DNA of 64,000 bases from Butyrivibrio sp. NC3005 (GCF_000424545.1 NZ_AUKC01000015.1:1-64000), one strand, 5' to 3'; shown: positions 35,066-45,634, counted from the first letter of the stretch. The notes: a model not told the origin generated them from the letters alone. Translations and numbers: made by a program.

Positions 35066-37648
35066 TTAATTTTCTGTAACTTCTGCTATCTCTTTTTCAG
35101 TCGCTTTTGAAGTAGATTTCTTTGTTACTTTTTTTCTTCCTGTTCCTGTTTTTGAAGCAGTCTTTGAAGACGTCTTTTTCTTCTTTCCTTGCTCCTTACT
35201 CTGACCAAGAAGTTTACTACTATATACAATCTTGTTATCTTTAAGTGATACAGAAACTTCGCTATCCCTTTTTATCTCACCTGACAATAAAGCCTCTGCC
35301 ATAGAATCTTCTATTTCAGTCTGAATAGCACGTTTTAGCGGTCTAGCACCCATCTTAGCATCAGAGTGTTTATCAACAAGATATTTTTTAACAGCTGGGG
35401 CAATCTTAAGGTCTATTCCAAGCTGCGCCTTACATCTGTCTGAAAGTGTCTTAGACAAAAGAGTAACAATTTCCATCATTTCGTTTGTTCCAAGCTGATG
35501 GAATACAAGTATTTCATCTATTCTATTGATAAATTCTGGCTTAAACAGGCGTTTAACCTCTTCCATAACACCTGACTTCATTGTTTCATAATCTTTATTA
35601 GGATCTGAATGGGTATCAAATCCAAGCTTCTTAGGTTCTACAATTCTCTGTGCGCCTACGTTAGAAGTCATTATAATAATTGTATTTTTGAAACTGACCT
35701 TTCGTCCTTTTGCATCTGTAACATGTCCATCATCAAGAACCTGAAGAAGAACATTAAATACATCAGGATGTGCTTTCTCTATTTCATCAAACAATATAAC
35801 AGAATACGGATTACGGCGAACCTTTTCTGAAAGCTGTCCTCCATCATCATATCCAACATATCCTGGAGGTGAACCTATCATCTTTGATACACTGTGAGCT
35901 TCCATATATTCGGACATATCTACACGAATAAGAGATTTCTCCGAACCAAACATTGCTTCTGCAAGAGCTTTTGAAAGTTCTGTTTTTCCAACACCAGTAG
36001 GTCCAAGGAAAAGGAATGATCCTATAGGTCTGTTTGGATCCTGAAGACCAACTCTTCCTCTCCTTATTGCCTTGGAAACAGCTTTAACAGCTTCTTCCTG
36101 ACCAATCACTCTCTTGTGCAATGTTTCCTCAAGTCTTAACAATCTTTCGGATTCCTTCTCTGCAATCTTTTTTACAGGAATCTTAGTCCATAAAGCTACT
36201 ACTTCAGCGATGTCATTTTCACCAACAGTAATTGAATTGCTCTGCTCTTTCTTCTCATTAGCAGCTTTCAGTCTATTATACTTTTTAATCAGAACACTCT
36301 GTTGACGATTTAGTTCTCCTGCCTGCTTGTAATCTTCACTTCTGAGAGCTTCCTCAACCTGATCATCAAGATCTTTTATCTGAGCATCCAGTTCTCTCAT
36401 CTTGGTATTGTCACCCATCGAGCGAAGACGAACTGCTGAAGATGCCTCATCGATAAGATCAATAGCTTTATCAGGAAGATTTCTATCGTTTATATAACGA
36501 CTTGATAATTCAACCGCTGCCTTAATCGCATCTGGAAGAATACGAACATGATGGTGCTCTTCGTATTTGTACAAAATACCATTAAGAATATCTGTTGTTT
36601 CTTCCTGCGTTGGTTCTTCTACAGAAACTGGCTGGAAACGGCGCTCCAATGCCGCGTCTTTCTCAACATACTTCCTATACTCATTAACAGTTGTTGCACC
36701 GATTAACTGAATCTCACCTCTTGCAAGTGAAGGCTTCAAAATATTAGAAGCATCAATTGCTCCTTCTGCACCGCCTGCGCCTATAAGAGTATGCATTTCA
36801 TCGATAAAAAGAATAATATTTCCATCTTCTGAAACTTCATGAATAACTTTCTTTATTCTTTCTTCGAACTCGCCTCTATACTTAGAACCTGCTATCATTC
36901 CTGACAGATCTAAAGTTAAAAGACGCTTATTCTGGACAGTAAATGGCACTTCACCTGATACTATACGCTGTGCAAGACCTTCAACAACCGCAGTCTTACC
37001 TACACCAGGTTCTCCAATCAGACACGGATTATTCTTGGTTCTTCTGCTAAGTATCTGAATTACCCTCTTGATTTCTGTCTCTCTACCTATTACAGGATCA
37101 AGCTTTCCAGATGCTGCAAGTGCCGTTAAATCTCTGCTATACTGTGCAAGAGCAGACCCTTTCTTTCTACCATTTTGTCTTCTTCCAAGATCTTCTTTTA
37201 CCAGGTTAGGATCTTCTCCCATAGCAGCAAGAGTTTCAGCATATAACTTCTGAACCGGAACATTTAAAGTACTTATGAGACGAACTGCAACATTTTCTCC
37301 ATCTTTTATCAAAGCAAGCAAAATATGCTCTGTACCCGTTTTTGATGCATGAAAACGATCTGCCTGTCTATGTGCTTCTGCAAGAACCTGCTGAGCACGT
37401 GGTGAAAAGCCATCTCGATCCATGGTTGTAACACTTCCATCCTGGACGATCAGATCTTTCACAAGGTCCATCAGCTTTTTCTCGTCAATTCCATTATCTG
37501 CCAAAATTCTGGAAGCTACACTTCCCTCCTCACGAATTAAACCAAGTAAAATATGCTCTGTACCAATATAGTTTAATTTTAGAGTTTTGGCCGCCTTTCT
37601 GGCAGAACGAAGTGCATTGCTGGCCTTATCTGTGAACTGTGAATTCAT
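35066..37648 (-). CDS. clpC: ATP-dependent Clp protease ATP-binding subunit ClpC
   Basis: AAA+ unfoldase for ClpP. The 860-residue protein has two Clp N repeats (about 1-145), a first AAA module ([10 protein letters not shown] near 210), the short ClpC M-domain with a UVR-like coiled coil (about 410-465), and a second AAA module ([10 protein letters not shown] near 555, [10 protein letters not shown]). KKLGF near residue 670 matches the ClpP loop. The last 40 residues are unusually rich in Lys, Ser and Thr. In Bacillus clpC lies in a ctsR-mcsA-mcsB-clpC operon; here the upstream gene is a GntR-type regulator instead, 30 bp away. Confidence 0.96.
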   Translation of the reverse strand: MNSQFTDKASNALRSARKAAKTLKLNYIGTEHILLGLIREEGSVASRILADNGIDEKKLMDLVKDLIVQDGSVTTMDRDGFSPRAQQVLAEAHRQADRFHASKTGTEHILLALIKDGENVAVRLISTLNVPVQKLYAETLAAMGEDPNLVKEDLGRRQNGRKKGSALAQYSRDLTALAASGKLDPVIGRETEIKRVIQILSRRTKNNPCLIGEPGVGKTAVVEGLAQRIVSGEVPFTVQNKRLLTLDLSGMIAGSKYRGEFEERIKKVIHEVSEDGNIILFIDEMHTLIGAGGAEGAIDASNILKPSLARGEIQLIGATTVNEYRKYVEKDAALERRFQPVSVEEPTQEETTDILNGILYKYEEHHHVRILPDAIKAAVELSSRYINDRNLPDKAIDLIDEASSAVRLRSMGDNTKMRELDAQIKDLDDQVEEALRSEDYKQAGELNRQQSVLIKKYNRLKAANEKKEQSNSITVGENDIAEVVALWTKIPVKKIAEKESERLLRLEETLHKRVIGQEEAVKAVSKAIRRGRVGLQDPNRPIGSFLFLGPTGVGKTELSKALAEAMFGSEKSLIRVDMSEYMEAHSVSKMIGSPPGYVGYDDGGQLSEKVRRNPYSVILFDEIEKAHPDVFNVLLQVLDDGHVTDAKGRKVSFKNTIIIMTSNVGAQRIVEPKKLGFDTHSDPNKDYETMKSGVMEEVKRLFKPEFINRIDEILVFHQLGTNEMMEIVTLLSKTLSDRCKAQLGIDLKIAPAVKKYLVDKHSDAKMGARPLKRAIQTEIEDSMAEALLSGEIKRDSEVSVSLKDNKIVYSSKLLGQSKEQGKKKKTSSKTASKTGTGRKKVTKKSTSKATEKEIAEVTEN

Positions 37649-37678
37649 CTGCCTAACTCCCTTCTCAATCTTTAACTA

Positions 37679-38053
37679 TCAGTTGCCCTCAAAGCTATCA
37701 TATATTTGGTCTACAAGACCGTGAATCTCGTCTCTTGTCACATTTTTGCAAAGAGCTCTAGCAAGAACAACAGCCAGTTCTTCTCTGGCTTCTTCTAATG
37801 CCTCTAATTTGTTGATATCAACTGCAATAACAACACCTTTTCTGCGGTCAATCTTAACAAAACCTTCTCTTTGCAAAATCGAATATGCTTTATTGACTGT
37901 ATGCATATTTATGCCGATTGTATCTGCAAGAGTTCTGACACTTGGAAGCTGCTCGCCTTCTCTAAGCTTAGAGGTGGCAATTCCAAGTATAATCTGATTA
38001 CACAACTGAATATAAATTGCGTCATCACTGTTAAAATCAATTTCTATTATCAC
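37679..38053 (-). CDS. GntR family regulator (YtrA type)
   Basis: A 124-residue regulator with a GntR winged helix (about 10-75: AIYIQLCNQIILGIATSKLREGEQLPSVRTLADTIGINMHTVNKAYSILQREGFV) and a short helical tail, as in the YtrA subfamily. YtrA proteins usually repress their own operon, often with ABC transporters; here the partner is clpC. The start is GTG with GGTGGG upstream. A dyad overlaps the -10 of its promoter. Confidence 0.9.
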   Translation of the reverse strand: MIIEIDFNSDDAIYIQLCNQIILGIATSKLREGEQLPSVRTLADTIGINMHTVNKAYSILQREGFVKIDRRKGVVIAVDINKLEALEEAREELAVVLARALCKNVTRDEIHGLVDQIYDSFEGN

Positions 38054-38087
38054 TATCCCACCGCCTTTACCATACGGAGAATGCCTC

Positions 38088-38108
38088 TGTGATATAAATA
38101 GTATAACA
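38088..38108. promoter_or_regulatory. Candidate GntR operator
   Basis: An inverted repeat TGTnATA-N7-TATnACA over the -10 region of the gntR-clpC promoter, 35 nt before the GTG start. Good position for autorepression; binding is inferred. Confidence 0.5.
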
Positions 38109-38126
38109 GAATCAGAACTATGTCAA
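38098..38126 (-). promoter_or_regulatory. gntR-clpC promoter
   Basis: TTGACA at 38121-38126 on the minus strand, then TACTAT after 17 nt (or TATACT after 15). Confidence 0.6.
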
Positions 38127-38172
38127 ATCCTACAAATACTCTTTCGGCATACGTTGCTGTTATGATTAGCTT

Positions 38173-39675
38173 TTATCTTCCTCTGCGGTCACTTTTTCCA
38201 TTCCCAAGATCAAGAAAACCAAATTCATCTTCGTCCATATCATCATCAACGAAGTTTCTGGCTCTTCTAGAAGACATTTTTGAACTACGCTCTGATTCTT
38301 TTGGAATATCAAAATCATCTTCATCAAATGGTCTTCTTCTATCATCTCTTCTTGAAGACATTCTTGCGTCTCTTACATTACTTCTATCTTCTTCAATTTC
38401 TTCATCAGAATAATCATCCTGATATTCCTCATCATCTACATATTCTTCATCTTCCGGATACTCTTCTACTTCCTGTTTTGCATGATGCCCCAAACCTGCA
38501 AATCTGCCTCTCTTTTTTTCCTTGGGTTCTTCTTCAGGAATATCCTCTTCAGAATAATCTTCCTGATCCTGTCCATATTCTTCACTATCATCATAGTAAA
38601 GAAGACTTCTTAATCTAAAGAACAGGAAAATAACAGCTCCACCCAAAATCACTACAAGAATACCAAGAATGATTGTAAGAAGTGAAAGCTTTGAACCTGA
38701 GTTTTTCTTACCATGTGTAAGTACATAATCATTTGCACTTAACACACCTGAAACTTCATACTGAAGCATTGGATCTTTTGTAGTATCAACAAGCTCATAT
38801 TTTCCCTGCTCATCGATATAAATGTAATAAGTATCTGAATCTGTAGCAAGTCTCTTTGTTGGCTGCTGAGCTTGTTCCTGTGGCTGCTGTGAACTTTCTG
38901 CCTGAGGAGCATCCTGAGCACTCTCTGCCTGTCCTGCATTATCAGACTGACCTGCATTTGGATCTGCACTTGCATTCGGATCACCATTTGCATTTACGTT
39001 CGGATCACCATTTGCATTTGCATTCTGATTAGCTTCCGGAGCTGCACCTATCTGTACAAGATCAGCTCTAATAAAACCCTTTGCACCATTAGAAAGTGTA
39101 ATATACAACCATTTCTTATTGTCTGTACCTGTAGCTGATCCGTATACAGTTACGCTATCATTTTTTACAACATGTCCAGCTACTGAATATGCTGTGCCTG
39201 CTCCTGAACGAACATTTGCTCCTTTAGTAGTAACAACTGCGTTCTGAGGATCCATAGATGTAACCTGTGTCTCTGGGAGCTGCTGCGCAGCAGGCTGTGT
39301 TTCGGAAGTAACCTGATTATTCTGACCATCTGTCTGAACAGTCACCTGAGCGCTGTTAGCATCTGTATTGACACCATCAGTCTTTGATACTAAATCTCCA
39401 CGAACATATCCTGTTCCACCAGCAACATTTACCTTATACCAAACCTGTCCGGACTCATCAGTTGTTTCCTGAAGAATCTGAACTTTATCATCTTTCTTGA
39501 GGCTGCCTACAACATTGCTGCCTGTGTTTGTTTCTGAACGAACTTTTGCAGTCTGAGCAGAAACTGTACCATATGAATCTGCAAAACTAACTAAAATATT
39601 ACTTGCGCTAAGTGTCGCTACTGTACAAAAAGCAGCTACTGTAAGCGCAAATCTCCCATGAATGTTTTTCTTCAT
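38173..39675 (-). CDS. Cell-surface protein with two SH3 domains and a membrane anchor
   Basis: A 500-residue exported protein. After a signal peptide (about 1-33) come two bacterial SH3 domains (about 35-95 and 145-205: AKVRSETNTGSNVVGSLKKDDKVQIL and ANVRSGAGTAYSVAGHVVKNDSVTVY), which usually bind cell-wall peptides. A low-complexity linker follows with tandem NANGDPN-type repeats and a Gln-rich stretch (about 210-275). A membrane helix lies near 335-360, then a cytoplasmic tail of acidic then Arg/Ser-rich blocks. No hydrolase domain is present. The start was set at MKKNIHGRFA, with GGAAGGGA upstream. Confidence 0.85.
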   Translation of the reverse strand: MKKNIHGRFALTVAAFCTVATLSASNILVSFADSYGTVSAQTAKVRSETNTGSNVVGSLKKDDKVQILQETTDESGQVWYKVNVAGGTGYVRGDLVSKTDGVNTDANSAQVTVQTDGQNNQVTSETQPAAQQLPETQVTSMDPQNAVVTTKGANVRSGAGTAYSVAGHVVKNDSVTVYGSATGTDNKKWLYITLSNGAKGFIRADLVQIGAAPEANQNANANGDPNVNANGDPNASADPNAGQSDNAGQAESAQDAPQAESSQQPQEQAQQPTKRLATDSDTYYIYIDEQGKYELVDTTKDPMLQYEVSGVLSANDYVLTHGKKNSGSKLSLLTIILGILVVILGGAVIFLFFRLRSLLYYDDSEEYGQDQEDYSEEDIPEEEPKEKKRGRFAGLGHHAKQEVEEYPEDEEYVDDEEYQDDYSDEEIEEDRSNVRDARMSSRRDDRRRPFDEDDFDIPKESERSSKMSSRRARNFVDDDMDEDEFGFLDLGNGKSDRRGR

Positions 39676-39754
39676 ATTATTCCCTTCCTCAAAATACATA
39701 TTTCAGTTTTGGTAATATAAACCATGTTACCATTATAGCCCCAAATACGCAGAA

Positions 39755-39791
39755 TGTCTCGGATAACTTTACCAAAAAATTACCCGAGACA
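39755..39791 (+). terminator. Hairpin with T-run between purD and the SH3 gene
   Basis: An 8 bp stem TGTCTCGG / CCGAGACA followed by a T7 run on the plus strand. No plus-strand gene precedes it. On the minus strand the T-run is before the hairpin, so its role for purD is unclear. Confidence 0.4.
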
Positions 39792-39826
39792 ATTTTTTTG
39801 TTAAAAATCACTACAAAAATTACAGT

Positions 39827-41107
39827 TTAAGCTTCATCTATTGCCTTACCAATATCATGACGCATATATTTTCCTTCAAAGTCAACCCAGTTTGTTGCTT
39901 CATAGGCTTTTTCTCTTGCTTCTTTCAAGGTTGCGCCCTTGGCTGTTATTCCAAGAACTCTTCCTCCATTTGTTACAACGTTTCCTTCCTCATCGAACTT
40001 AGAACCAGCATGGAAGCAGTAGTATCCTTCTTTGTTCTTGAAATTCTCAAGACCAGTAATTTTCTTACCCTTTTCGTATTTAACAGGGTAGCCGGCAGAA
40101 GCAAGTACTACACACACAGCTGCCTGATCTTCAAATTCAAGATTAAGCTTATCAAGTGTTCCATCAATAACTGCATCAAAAACATCAATAATATCTGTCT
40201 TTAATCTCGGAAGAACAACTTGTGTTTCAGGATCACCAAAACGTGTATTATACTCGACAACCTTTGGACCTTCACTAGTCATCATAAGGCCAAAATACAG
40301 AACGCCCTTGAATGGACGTTTTTCACTTGCCATTGCATCTACAGTTTTTTGATATATTCTCTCCCATCCCATTCTATCAATTTCTTCAGTATAGAAAGGA
40401 CTTGGTGAGAAAGTTCCCATTCCACCAGTATTAAGACCAGTATCTTTATCTCCAATTCTCTTATGATCCTGTGAAGAGCTCATGAGCTTTATATTCTTAC
40501 CATCAACAAATGCAAGAACCGAAACTTCTCGGCCTGTCATGAACTCCTCAATTACCATTTCATTTCCGGCACTTCCAAACTTTTTATCAGTCATAATCTC
40601 CTTGACACCATCAATAGCCTCTTGAAGATTATTGCAGATAAGAACTCCCTTTCCAAGTGCAAGACCATCTGCCTTTAATACAATAGGAAACTTTGCATTT
40701 GTCTCAAGGTATGAAATAGCTTTTTGCGCATCAGTAAATACTTCATAAGCAGCTGTCGGAATTCCATACTTTTTCATAAGATTTTTCGAAAAAGATTTGG
40801 AACCTTCTATTATAGCAGCATTCTTTCTGGTACCAAAAACTCTAAGTCCAGCCGCTTCATGCGCATCAACAAGGCCTGCACATAACGGATCATCCTGACT
40901 ACATACTACAAGATCTATATCATTTTCTTTTGCAAATGCAATTTGCTTATCAAAGTCCATTACCCCGATTGAAGGGATGCACTCTGCAAGTTCAGCAATT
41001 CCAGCATTTCCAGGCATGCAATAAATTTTACTTACTCTTTTACTTCTGGAAATAGCCTCTACCATAGCATGTTCACGACCGCCGCCGCCGATTACCAATA
41101 CTTTCAT
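39827..41107 (-). CDS. purD: Phosphoribosylamine-glycine ligase
   Basis: Second step of purine synthesis, joining glycine to phosphoribosylamine with ATP. The 426-residue ATP-grasp protein has the PurD order: VLVIGGGGREHA at the N-terminus, PIVLKADGLALGKGV (about 140), the ATP-binding GREVSVLAFVDG and the VEYNTRFGDPETQ loop (about 285). It is the last gene of purE-purM-purN-purD, 11 bp after purN. Confidence 0.97.
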   Translation of the reverse strand: MKVLVIGGGGREHAMVEAISRSKRVSKIYCMPGNAGIAELAECIPSIGVMDFDKQIAFAKENDIDLVVCSQDDPLCAGLVDAHEAAGLRVFGTRKNAAIIEGSKSFSKNLMKKYGIPTAAYEVFTDAQKAISYLETNAKFPIVLKADGLALGKGVLICNNLQEAIDGVKEIMTDKKFGSAGNEMVIEEFMTGREVSVLAFVDGKNIKLMSSSQDHKRIGDKDTGLNTGGMGTFSPSPFYTEEIDRMGWERIYQKTVDAMASEKRPFKGVLYFGLMMTSEGPKVVEYNTRFGDPETQVVLPRLKTDIIDVFDAVIDGTLDKLNLEFEDQAAVCVVLASAGYPVKYEKGKKITGLENFKNKEGYYCFHAGSKFDEEGNVVTNGGRVLGITAKGATLKEAREKAYEATNWVDFEGKYMRHDIGKAIDEA

Positions 41108-41118
41108 TTTTCTTCCCC

Positions 41119-41742
41119 TTAATCTATATATACTTTTCTGTCTTCAACACGTACTTTCCCCTGCGCAATAAGGTTAATTGCTTCTGGCAAAATCTTCCAT
41201 TCTGCCTCTTCCATTACTCTTTGCTGCAGTATTTTTGGTGTATCATCCTGCTTAATCATAACAGCTTTCTGCAGGATAATTGGTCCTGTATCAGTTCCCT
41301 CATCTACAAAATGAACTGTTGCACCAGTAACCCTTACTCCTCTTTCAAGTGCCTTTTCATGAACATGTATTCCATAGAATCCTGTTCCACAAAAAGAAGG
41401 AATAAGTGAAGGATGAATATTGATTATCCTGTTCTTGAACTTACTTACTACTTTTTTAGGAATAACAACAAGACATCCTGCAAGTACTATCAAATCCGGA
41501 TTAGCCTCTTCTAATGTATTAAGGAATGCTTCATTAAACAATTCTCTTGTTTCAAAAGATTTTGGAGAAATGCATTTTGAAGGAATTCCTGCATTCTTTG
41601 CTCTTTCAAGTGCATAGGCATTGGGATTGTTAGAATACACTAAAACAATCTCTGTATTCTTAATATTACCATCTTTTATGGCATCTATAATTGCCTGAAG
41701 ATTAGTGCCTCCGCCAGAAACGCATACAGCTATTCTTAGCAT
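41119..41742 (-). CDS. purN: Phosphoribosylglycinamide formyltransferase
   Basis: Third step of purine synthesis: transfers formyl from 10-formyl-THF to GAR. The 207-residue protein has VSGGGTNLQAII near residue 10, the catalytic Asn/His in INIHPSLIPSFCG (about 108) and the Asp in FVDEGTDTGPII (about 145). It overlaps the end of purM by 7 nt, so translation is coupled. Confidence 0.97.
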   Translation of the reverse strand: MLRIAVCVSGGGTNLQAIIDAIKDGNIKNTEIVLVYSNNPNAYALERAKNAGIPSKCISPKSFETRELFNEAFLNTLEEANPDLIVLAGCLVVIPKKVVSKFKNRIINIHPSLIPSFCGTGFYGIHVHEKALERGVRVTGATVHFVDEGTDTGPIILQKAVMIKQDDTPKILQQRVMEEAEWKILPEAINLIAQGKVRVEDRKVYID

Positions 41743-42767
41743 AACTTAACACCTTTCTGACCTTCTTCAATATGTCCTACAACATATCCCTTGTCACCAC
41801 TTGCTTCAATAGCTTTAAGGCATGCATCAACATCTTTTTCATCAACACAAAGAACCATGCCAAGTCCCATATTGTATGTGTTGTACATCATCTGTTCATC
41901 AACCTGTCCTTTTTCTTGCATAAGCTTGAAAATAGGTGGAATATCATAGCTATCCTTCTTAATAACAGCAAGTGCATTTTCTGGAAGCATACGAGGAACG
42001 TTTTCATAGAAACCGCCTCCTGTAATATGGCTGCAGCCTTTAACTCTAATTCCTGCATTCTTGATGGACTTCATCATATGAACATAGATACGAGTTGGCT
42101 CAAGAAGTGCCTCTCCAAGTGTTTTTCCCAGTTCATCATAATATGTTTCAAGGCTTTCCTTGGTCATATCGAAAATCTTACGAACCAGTGAAAAACCATT
42201 TGAATGAACTCCTGAAGATGCAACTCCTATAAGTACATCTCCAGCCTTAATAGTACTTCCATCTATAAGATCTTTCTTTTCACAAACACCTACGCTAAAA
42301 CCTGCAAGATCATAATCATCTTCAGGCATAAGACCTGGATGTTCAGCAGTCTCTCCGCCTACAAGTGCACAATCTGACTGTTTGCAGCCTTCTGCAACAC
42401 CCTTTACTATTGTAGCAATCTTCTCTGGATAGTTTTTGCCACAAGCTATATAATCAAGGAAAAACAACGGCTCTCCCCCTGCACACGCTACGTCATTTAC
42501 GCACATTGCAACACAGTCGATACCGATTGTATCATGCTTATCCATAAGAAAAGCTAATTTCAACTTAGTACCTACTCCATCTGTACCAGATAAAAGAACA
42601 GGATGTTCCATATCCTTAATTGTTGCCAAATCAAAAGCTCCAGAGAATCCACCGATTCCTCCCATTACTTCTGGTCTGTTTGTAGCCTGTACAAACTCTT
42701 TCATAAGTTTCACGGATTCGTATCCAGCCTCGATATCAACGCCTGCGTTCTTGTAATTAAGTGCCAT
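41736..42767 (-). CDS. purM: Phosphoribosylformylglycinamidine cyclo-ligase (AIR synthetase)
   Basis: Fifth step of purine synthesis: closes FGAM to AIR with ATP. The 343-residue protein shows NYKNAGVDIEAG, LLSGTDGVGTKL (about 60), the conserved CVNDVACAGGEPLFFLDY (about 90) and the GLAFSVG-like LAGFSVGV. It starts 49 bp downstream of purE with AAAGGAG 6 nt upstream, and overlaps purN. Confidence 0.97.
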   Translation of the reverse strand: MALNYKNAGVDIEAGYESVKLMKEFVQATNRPEVMGGIGGFSGAFDLATIKDMEHPVLLSGTDGVGTKLKLAFLMDKHDTIGIDCVAMCVNDVACAGGEPLFFLDYIACGKNYPEKIATIVKGVAEGCKQSDCALVGGETAEHPGLMPEDDYDLAGFSVGVCEKKDLIDGSTIKAGDVLIGVASSGVHSNGFSLVRKIFDMTKESLETYYDELGKTLGEALLEPTRIYVHMMKSIKNAGIRVKGCSHITGGGFYENVPRMLPENALAVIKKDSYDIPPIFKLMQEKGQVDEQMMYNTYNMGLGMVLCVDEKDVDACLKAIEASGDKGYVVGHIEEGQKGVKLC

Positions 42768-42816
42768 TGTTTTCTCCTTTTATAACCCTTAAACTATTTG
42801 GAATATCACTAAAAAA

Positions 42817-43323
42817 TCAGTTATTGTAATTCTTATATCCAACTTTCTGAAGCTTCTCATCTTTCTTCAACACAGTAAGTCTTAAAGAATCTTTGTAATC
42901 CTTAAGTCTTTGAAGAAGCTCCGGATCAGAAGTTGCCAATATTTTAGCTGCAAGAATTCCTGCATTAGCTCCACCATTAATGGCAACAGTTGCAACTGGA
43001 ATGCCTGTAGGCATCTGAACTATGGAATAAAGCGAATCTCTTCCACCAAGCGATGTTGTATGCATCGGAATTCCAATAACTGGAAGTGGGAAGATTGCTG
43101 CGCACATTCCTGGAAGATGTGCTGCCATGCCTGCACCTGCGATTATCACTTTAAGCCCACGTTCTTCTGCAGTGTTTGCATAATCAAAAAACTCTGAAGG
43201 CTCTCTATGCGCAGAAATAATATTCATCTCATATGAGATACCAAGCTGATCCAAAATATCAGCTGCCTTTGCCATAACGGGCATATCTGAATCAGATCCC
43301 ATTACAATTCCAACCATTGCCAT
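42817..43323 (-). CDS. purE: N5-carboxyaminoimidazole ribonucleotide mutase
   Basis: Rearranges N5-CAIR to CAIR in purine synthesis (class I PurE). The 168-residue protein has GSDSDMPVM at the N-terminus, the catalytic His in SAHREP (about 43), and the GAGMAAHLPGM and GIPM loops. PurK is not in the window. The start at MAMVGIVMGS has AGGAGGAGAG just upstream. It leads the purEMND operon. Confidence 0.96.
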   Translation of the reverse strand: MAMVGIVMGSDSDMPVMAKAADILDQLGISYEMNIISAHREPSEFFDYANTAEERGLKVIIAGAGMAAHLPGMCAAIFPLPVIGIPMHTTSLGGRDSLYSIVQMPTGIPVATVAINGGANAGILAAKILATSDPELLQRLKDYKDSLRLTVLKKDEKLQKVGYKNYNN

Positions 43324-43404
43324 TTTTCTCTCCTCCTCTTGAAAAAGCAAAAAACAAAATAATTACTGCTTATCTGCACTAAGCTTTAAAGCAGAAAAAG
43401 TATA

Positions 43405-45495
43405 TCACTGCAACTGCTCGAAAGGTTTGTTTAGTTCTTGTGTCCCTTCGAGTACAAAGCGACCATTTTGTATAATTAATATTTTATCTCCATCCTTAGT
43501 AACTACTGTGATTTCTCCAAGTTCGTTATAAGGAATAGTAATATCTGTATGACAACCAAAGTAGGCTTTTTCAGGATCAGTATCTCTTAAATCAGAGATT
43601 TCATTTGAACGGGCAATAATATTTTTGCCATCAGGATTACGTGTGATAATATCCTCTTCATGAGAATAACAGGTATCACCCACTGCAAAATGCGGTCCTG
43701 TTTTTTCTGCAATAAGTATTGGAAGCTTATCCTGAATATCAAATTTCCTTGCCATTACGTATGCTGTTGTATTAGTTCCAATTGCAAATTCTCCAATCGG
43801 AAGTGTATCATGATGAAACAAAATATTATCATCAATGTATTTCTTATTTTCTTCTTCAGAATCAAAATTTGAGCAGCTGTAGGAACTGATAACTCCATCT
43901 TTAAACTCAATAGTCAGATCTTTGAATAATAAACCGTTAAGATAAACAGATGAAACATACAAAGTTCCATTTGTATTCTTTAATACTGGGGATGTAAATA
44001 CTTCACCAACAGGAATATTAACATCAGCTACACAGTTTTCAAAATTTGTTTCTTTTGATGCATCTTTAAGTTCATGAAGTTTTACGACAATATCCGTCTT
44101 GTTCTGCCCCATTCCCTTAACATGTACATAATCACCCTTATCAAGTGCATCAATAAGTGTCTGCTGAGTTCTTTGATAAAGCTTATAATCCAATGTATTA
44201 AGCTTAACAGTTTCATTGAATATCTCTTCATATCTGTCCCCAATTGATGGAACAGGAAATGCTATAATAGTGAAACTTCTCTCATCACCAGGAATATAAT
44301 CGTTTGTAATAACTGCTGCCTGTACACGATATTTTCCAAGCTCTTTGGACTGTTCACTATCAAGATGAACAGCATCTTCGTTGTTTACAGGAGTAAAAGT
44401 CTTTTCTCCAAATACCTCGATTACTGCTGGTCCTGCGAAAGTTTTTGCAGAATCTTTGTATTCTTCTCCAGCACTCTTTAATGCTTCGAACTTCCTGTTA
44501 ATTAAAGCCTTATCGAGAAACAGTCCATTATCATCTTTGTGATCATATAAATACTGCTTATTAGCTCCATCACATGCAAAACCATTCTGATTAATGCTAT
44601 TACCTGTATAGAAAGTACTTGGATTAGCTCTGTAAATAGACGGCTCAAGTCCCATCTTTCTAAACTGGATAACTGCTGCCTTTACCATTCTTTCAAATCC
44701 AAGGTTGTAACGAATAGCAACAGTCTTTTTGATTGAAAGATCTTTTCCTGTGACTTCAAAACCAATTCTATAGCCTTCTGTATATGTTGAAGCCATTTTT
44801 TCGATTTCTTCATCAGACATGTTATTTAAATGCCTTGCAGTCTCAATCTCATTAACTCCGATATATTCCCCAAAAAGATAAAGATAAGAAACATCACTAA
44901 GATCACTATTCATAATAATGTCTTTTGCAAACGTATAACTTGATGGTTCTACAAGACTTGCAAAACGTTCTTTGCGACATTCCTCTTCATAATCACTATA
45001 GAAATAGTACATTATCTGTCTGATTTTTTCCTGTGAAGGGAGTTTTTTATCTTCTTCAAGAGAAGATGAGAATAAATAATAGATTTCCAAAAACAGTTCA
45101 AGACGAATAACAATCTGCCAAAGATTTTTCTCATATGCAAAAGCGATATTGCTTCGAAGTTCGTAGTAAAGAGATGATAAAAGTCTTCCATACTCTTGTC
45201 CTAACATCTTTACAGCATAAGTTGGATTTGCAAAGCTTTCTCCATAGTGTTCTGGAATTATATCACTGTAGATATCTTCCATAAGCTTTTTTCTGGATTC
45301 TTCATCCATTTTTAGAAGATCACCTTTAGATGAAAGACCATATATATTCAAAGTCTTTAAAAGAAATTCTGCTATGACATGAAAATAAACATCCAAAGCG
45401 CCCTTTGTTGCATCCAGGTTCTTTAGATGTTCATTTTCAATTTCTGAAATTCGGCTTTTAGCCAAATCCAGACGTTCTAAAAATAATTCGTTCAT
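43405..45495 (-). CDS. M29-type aminopeptidase with N-terminal extension
   Basis: A 696-residue cytosolic protein. The C-terminal part (about 265-690) matches thermophilic metallo-aminopeptidases of family M29 (AmpS/PepS): VGEVFTSPV (metal Glu), GEFAIGTN (Glu), PHFAVGDTCYSHEED (two His) and FGCHTDITIP (His, Asp). All expected metal ligands are present. The first 260 residues are a helical domain absent from ordinary 400-residue M29 enzymes; I cannot assign a role to it. It stands alone, 81 bp before purE, with an 18 bp palindrome upstream. Confidence 0.8.
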   Translation of the reverse strand: MNELFLERLDLAKSRISEIENEHLKNLDATKGALDVYFHVIAEFLLKTLNIYGLSSKGDLLKMDEESRKKLMEDIYSDIIPEHYGESFANPTYAVKMLGQEYGRLLSSLYYELRSNIAFAYEKNLWQIVIRLELFLEIYYLFSSSLEEDKKLPSQEKIRQIMYYFYSDYEEECRKERFASLVEPSSYTFAKDIIMNSDLSDVSYLYLFGEYIGVNEIETARHLNNMSDEEIEKMASTYTEGYRIGFEVTGKDLSIKKTVAIRYNLGFERMVKAAVIQFRKMGLEPSIYRANPSTFYTGNSINQNGFACDGANKQYLYDHKDDNGLFLDKALINRKFEALKSAGEEYKDSAKTFAGPAVIEVFGEKTFTPVNNEDAVHLDSEQSKELGKYRVQAAVITNDYIPGDERSFTIIAFPVPSIGDRYEEIFNETVKLNTLDYKLYQRTQQTLIDALDKGDYVHVKGMGQNKTDIVVKLHELKDASKETNFENCVADVNIPVGEVFTSPVLKNTNGTLYVSSVYLNGLLFKDLTIEFKDGVISSYSCSNFDSEEENKKYIDDNILFHHDTLPIGEFAIGTNTTAYVMARKFDIQDKLPILIAEKTGPHFAVGDTCYSHEEDIITRNPDGKNIIARSNEISDLRDTDPEKAYFGCHTDITIPYNELGEITVVTKDGDKILIIQNGRFVLEGTQELNKPFEQLQ

Positions 45496-45634
45496 ATAAA
45501 AAGTTCCTATCTAAACATTTTAAAATTCTTCTTTTATAAACAGGATTATAAATAAAAAAATCCTGCCTGATACAGATATCATTCTTCAAAATAGAAAAAT
45601 GACATCCATACCCATGCAGTAAATATATTATTTC

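Noticed and set aside
38900-39060. Tandem repeat in the SH3 gene as a separate DNA element
   Set aside because: The repeats encode a low-complexity linker (NANGDPN type) in frame, which explains them.
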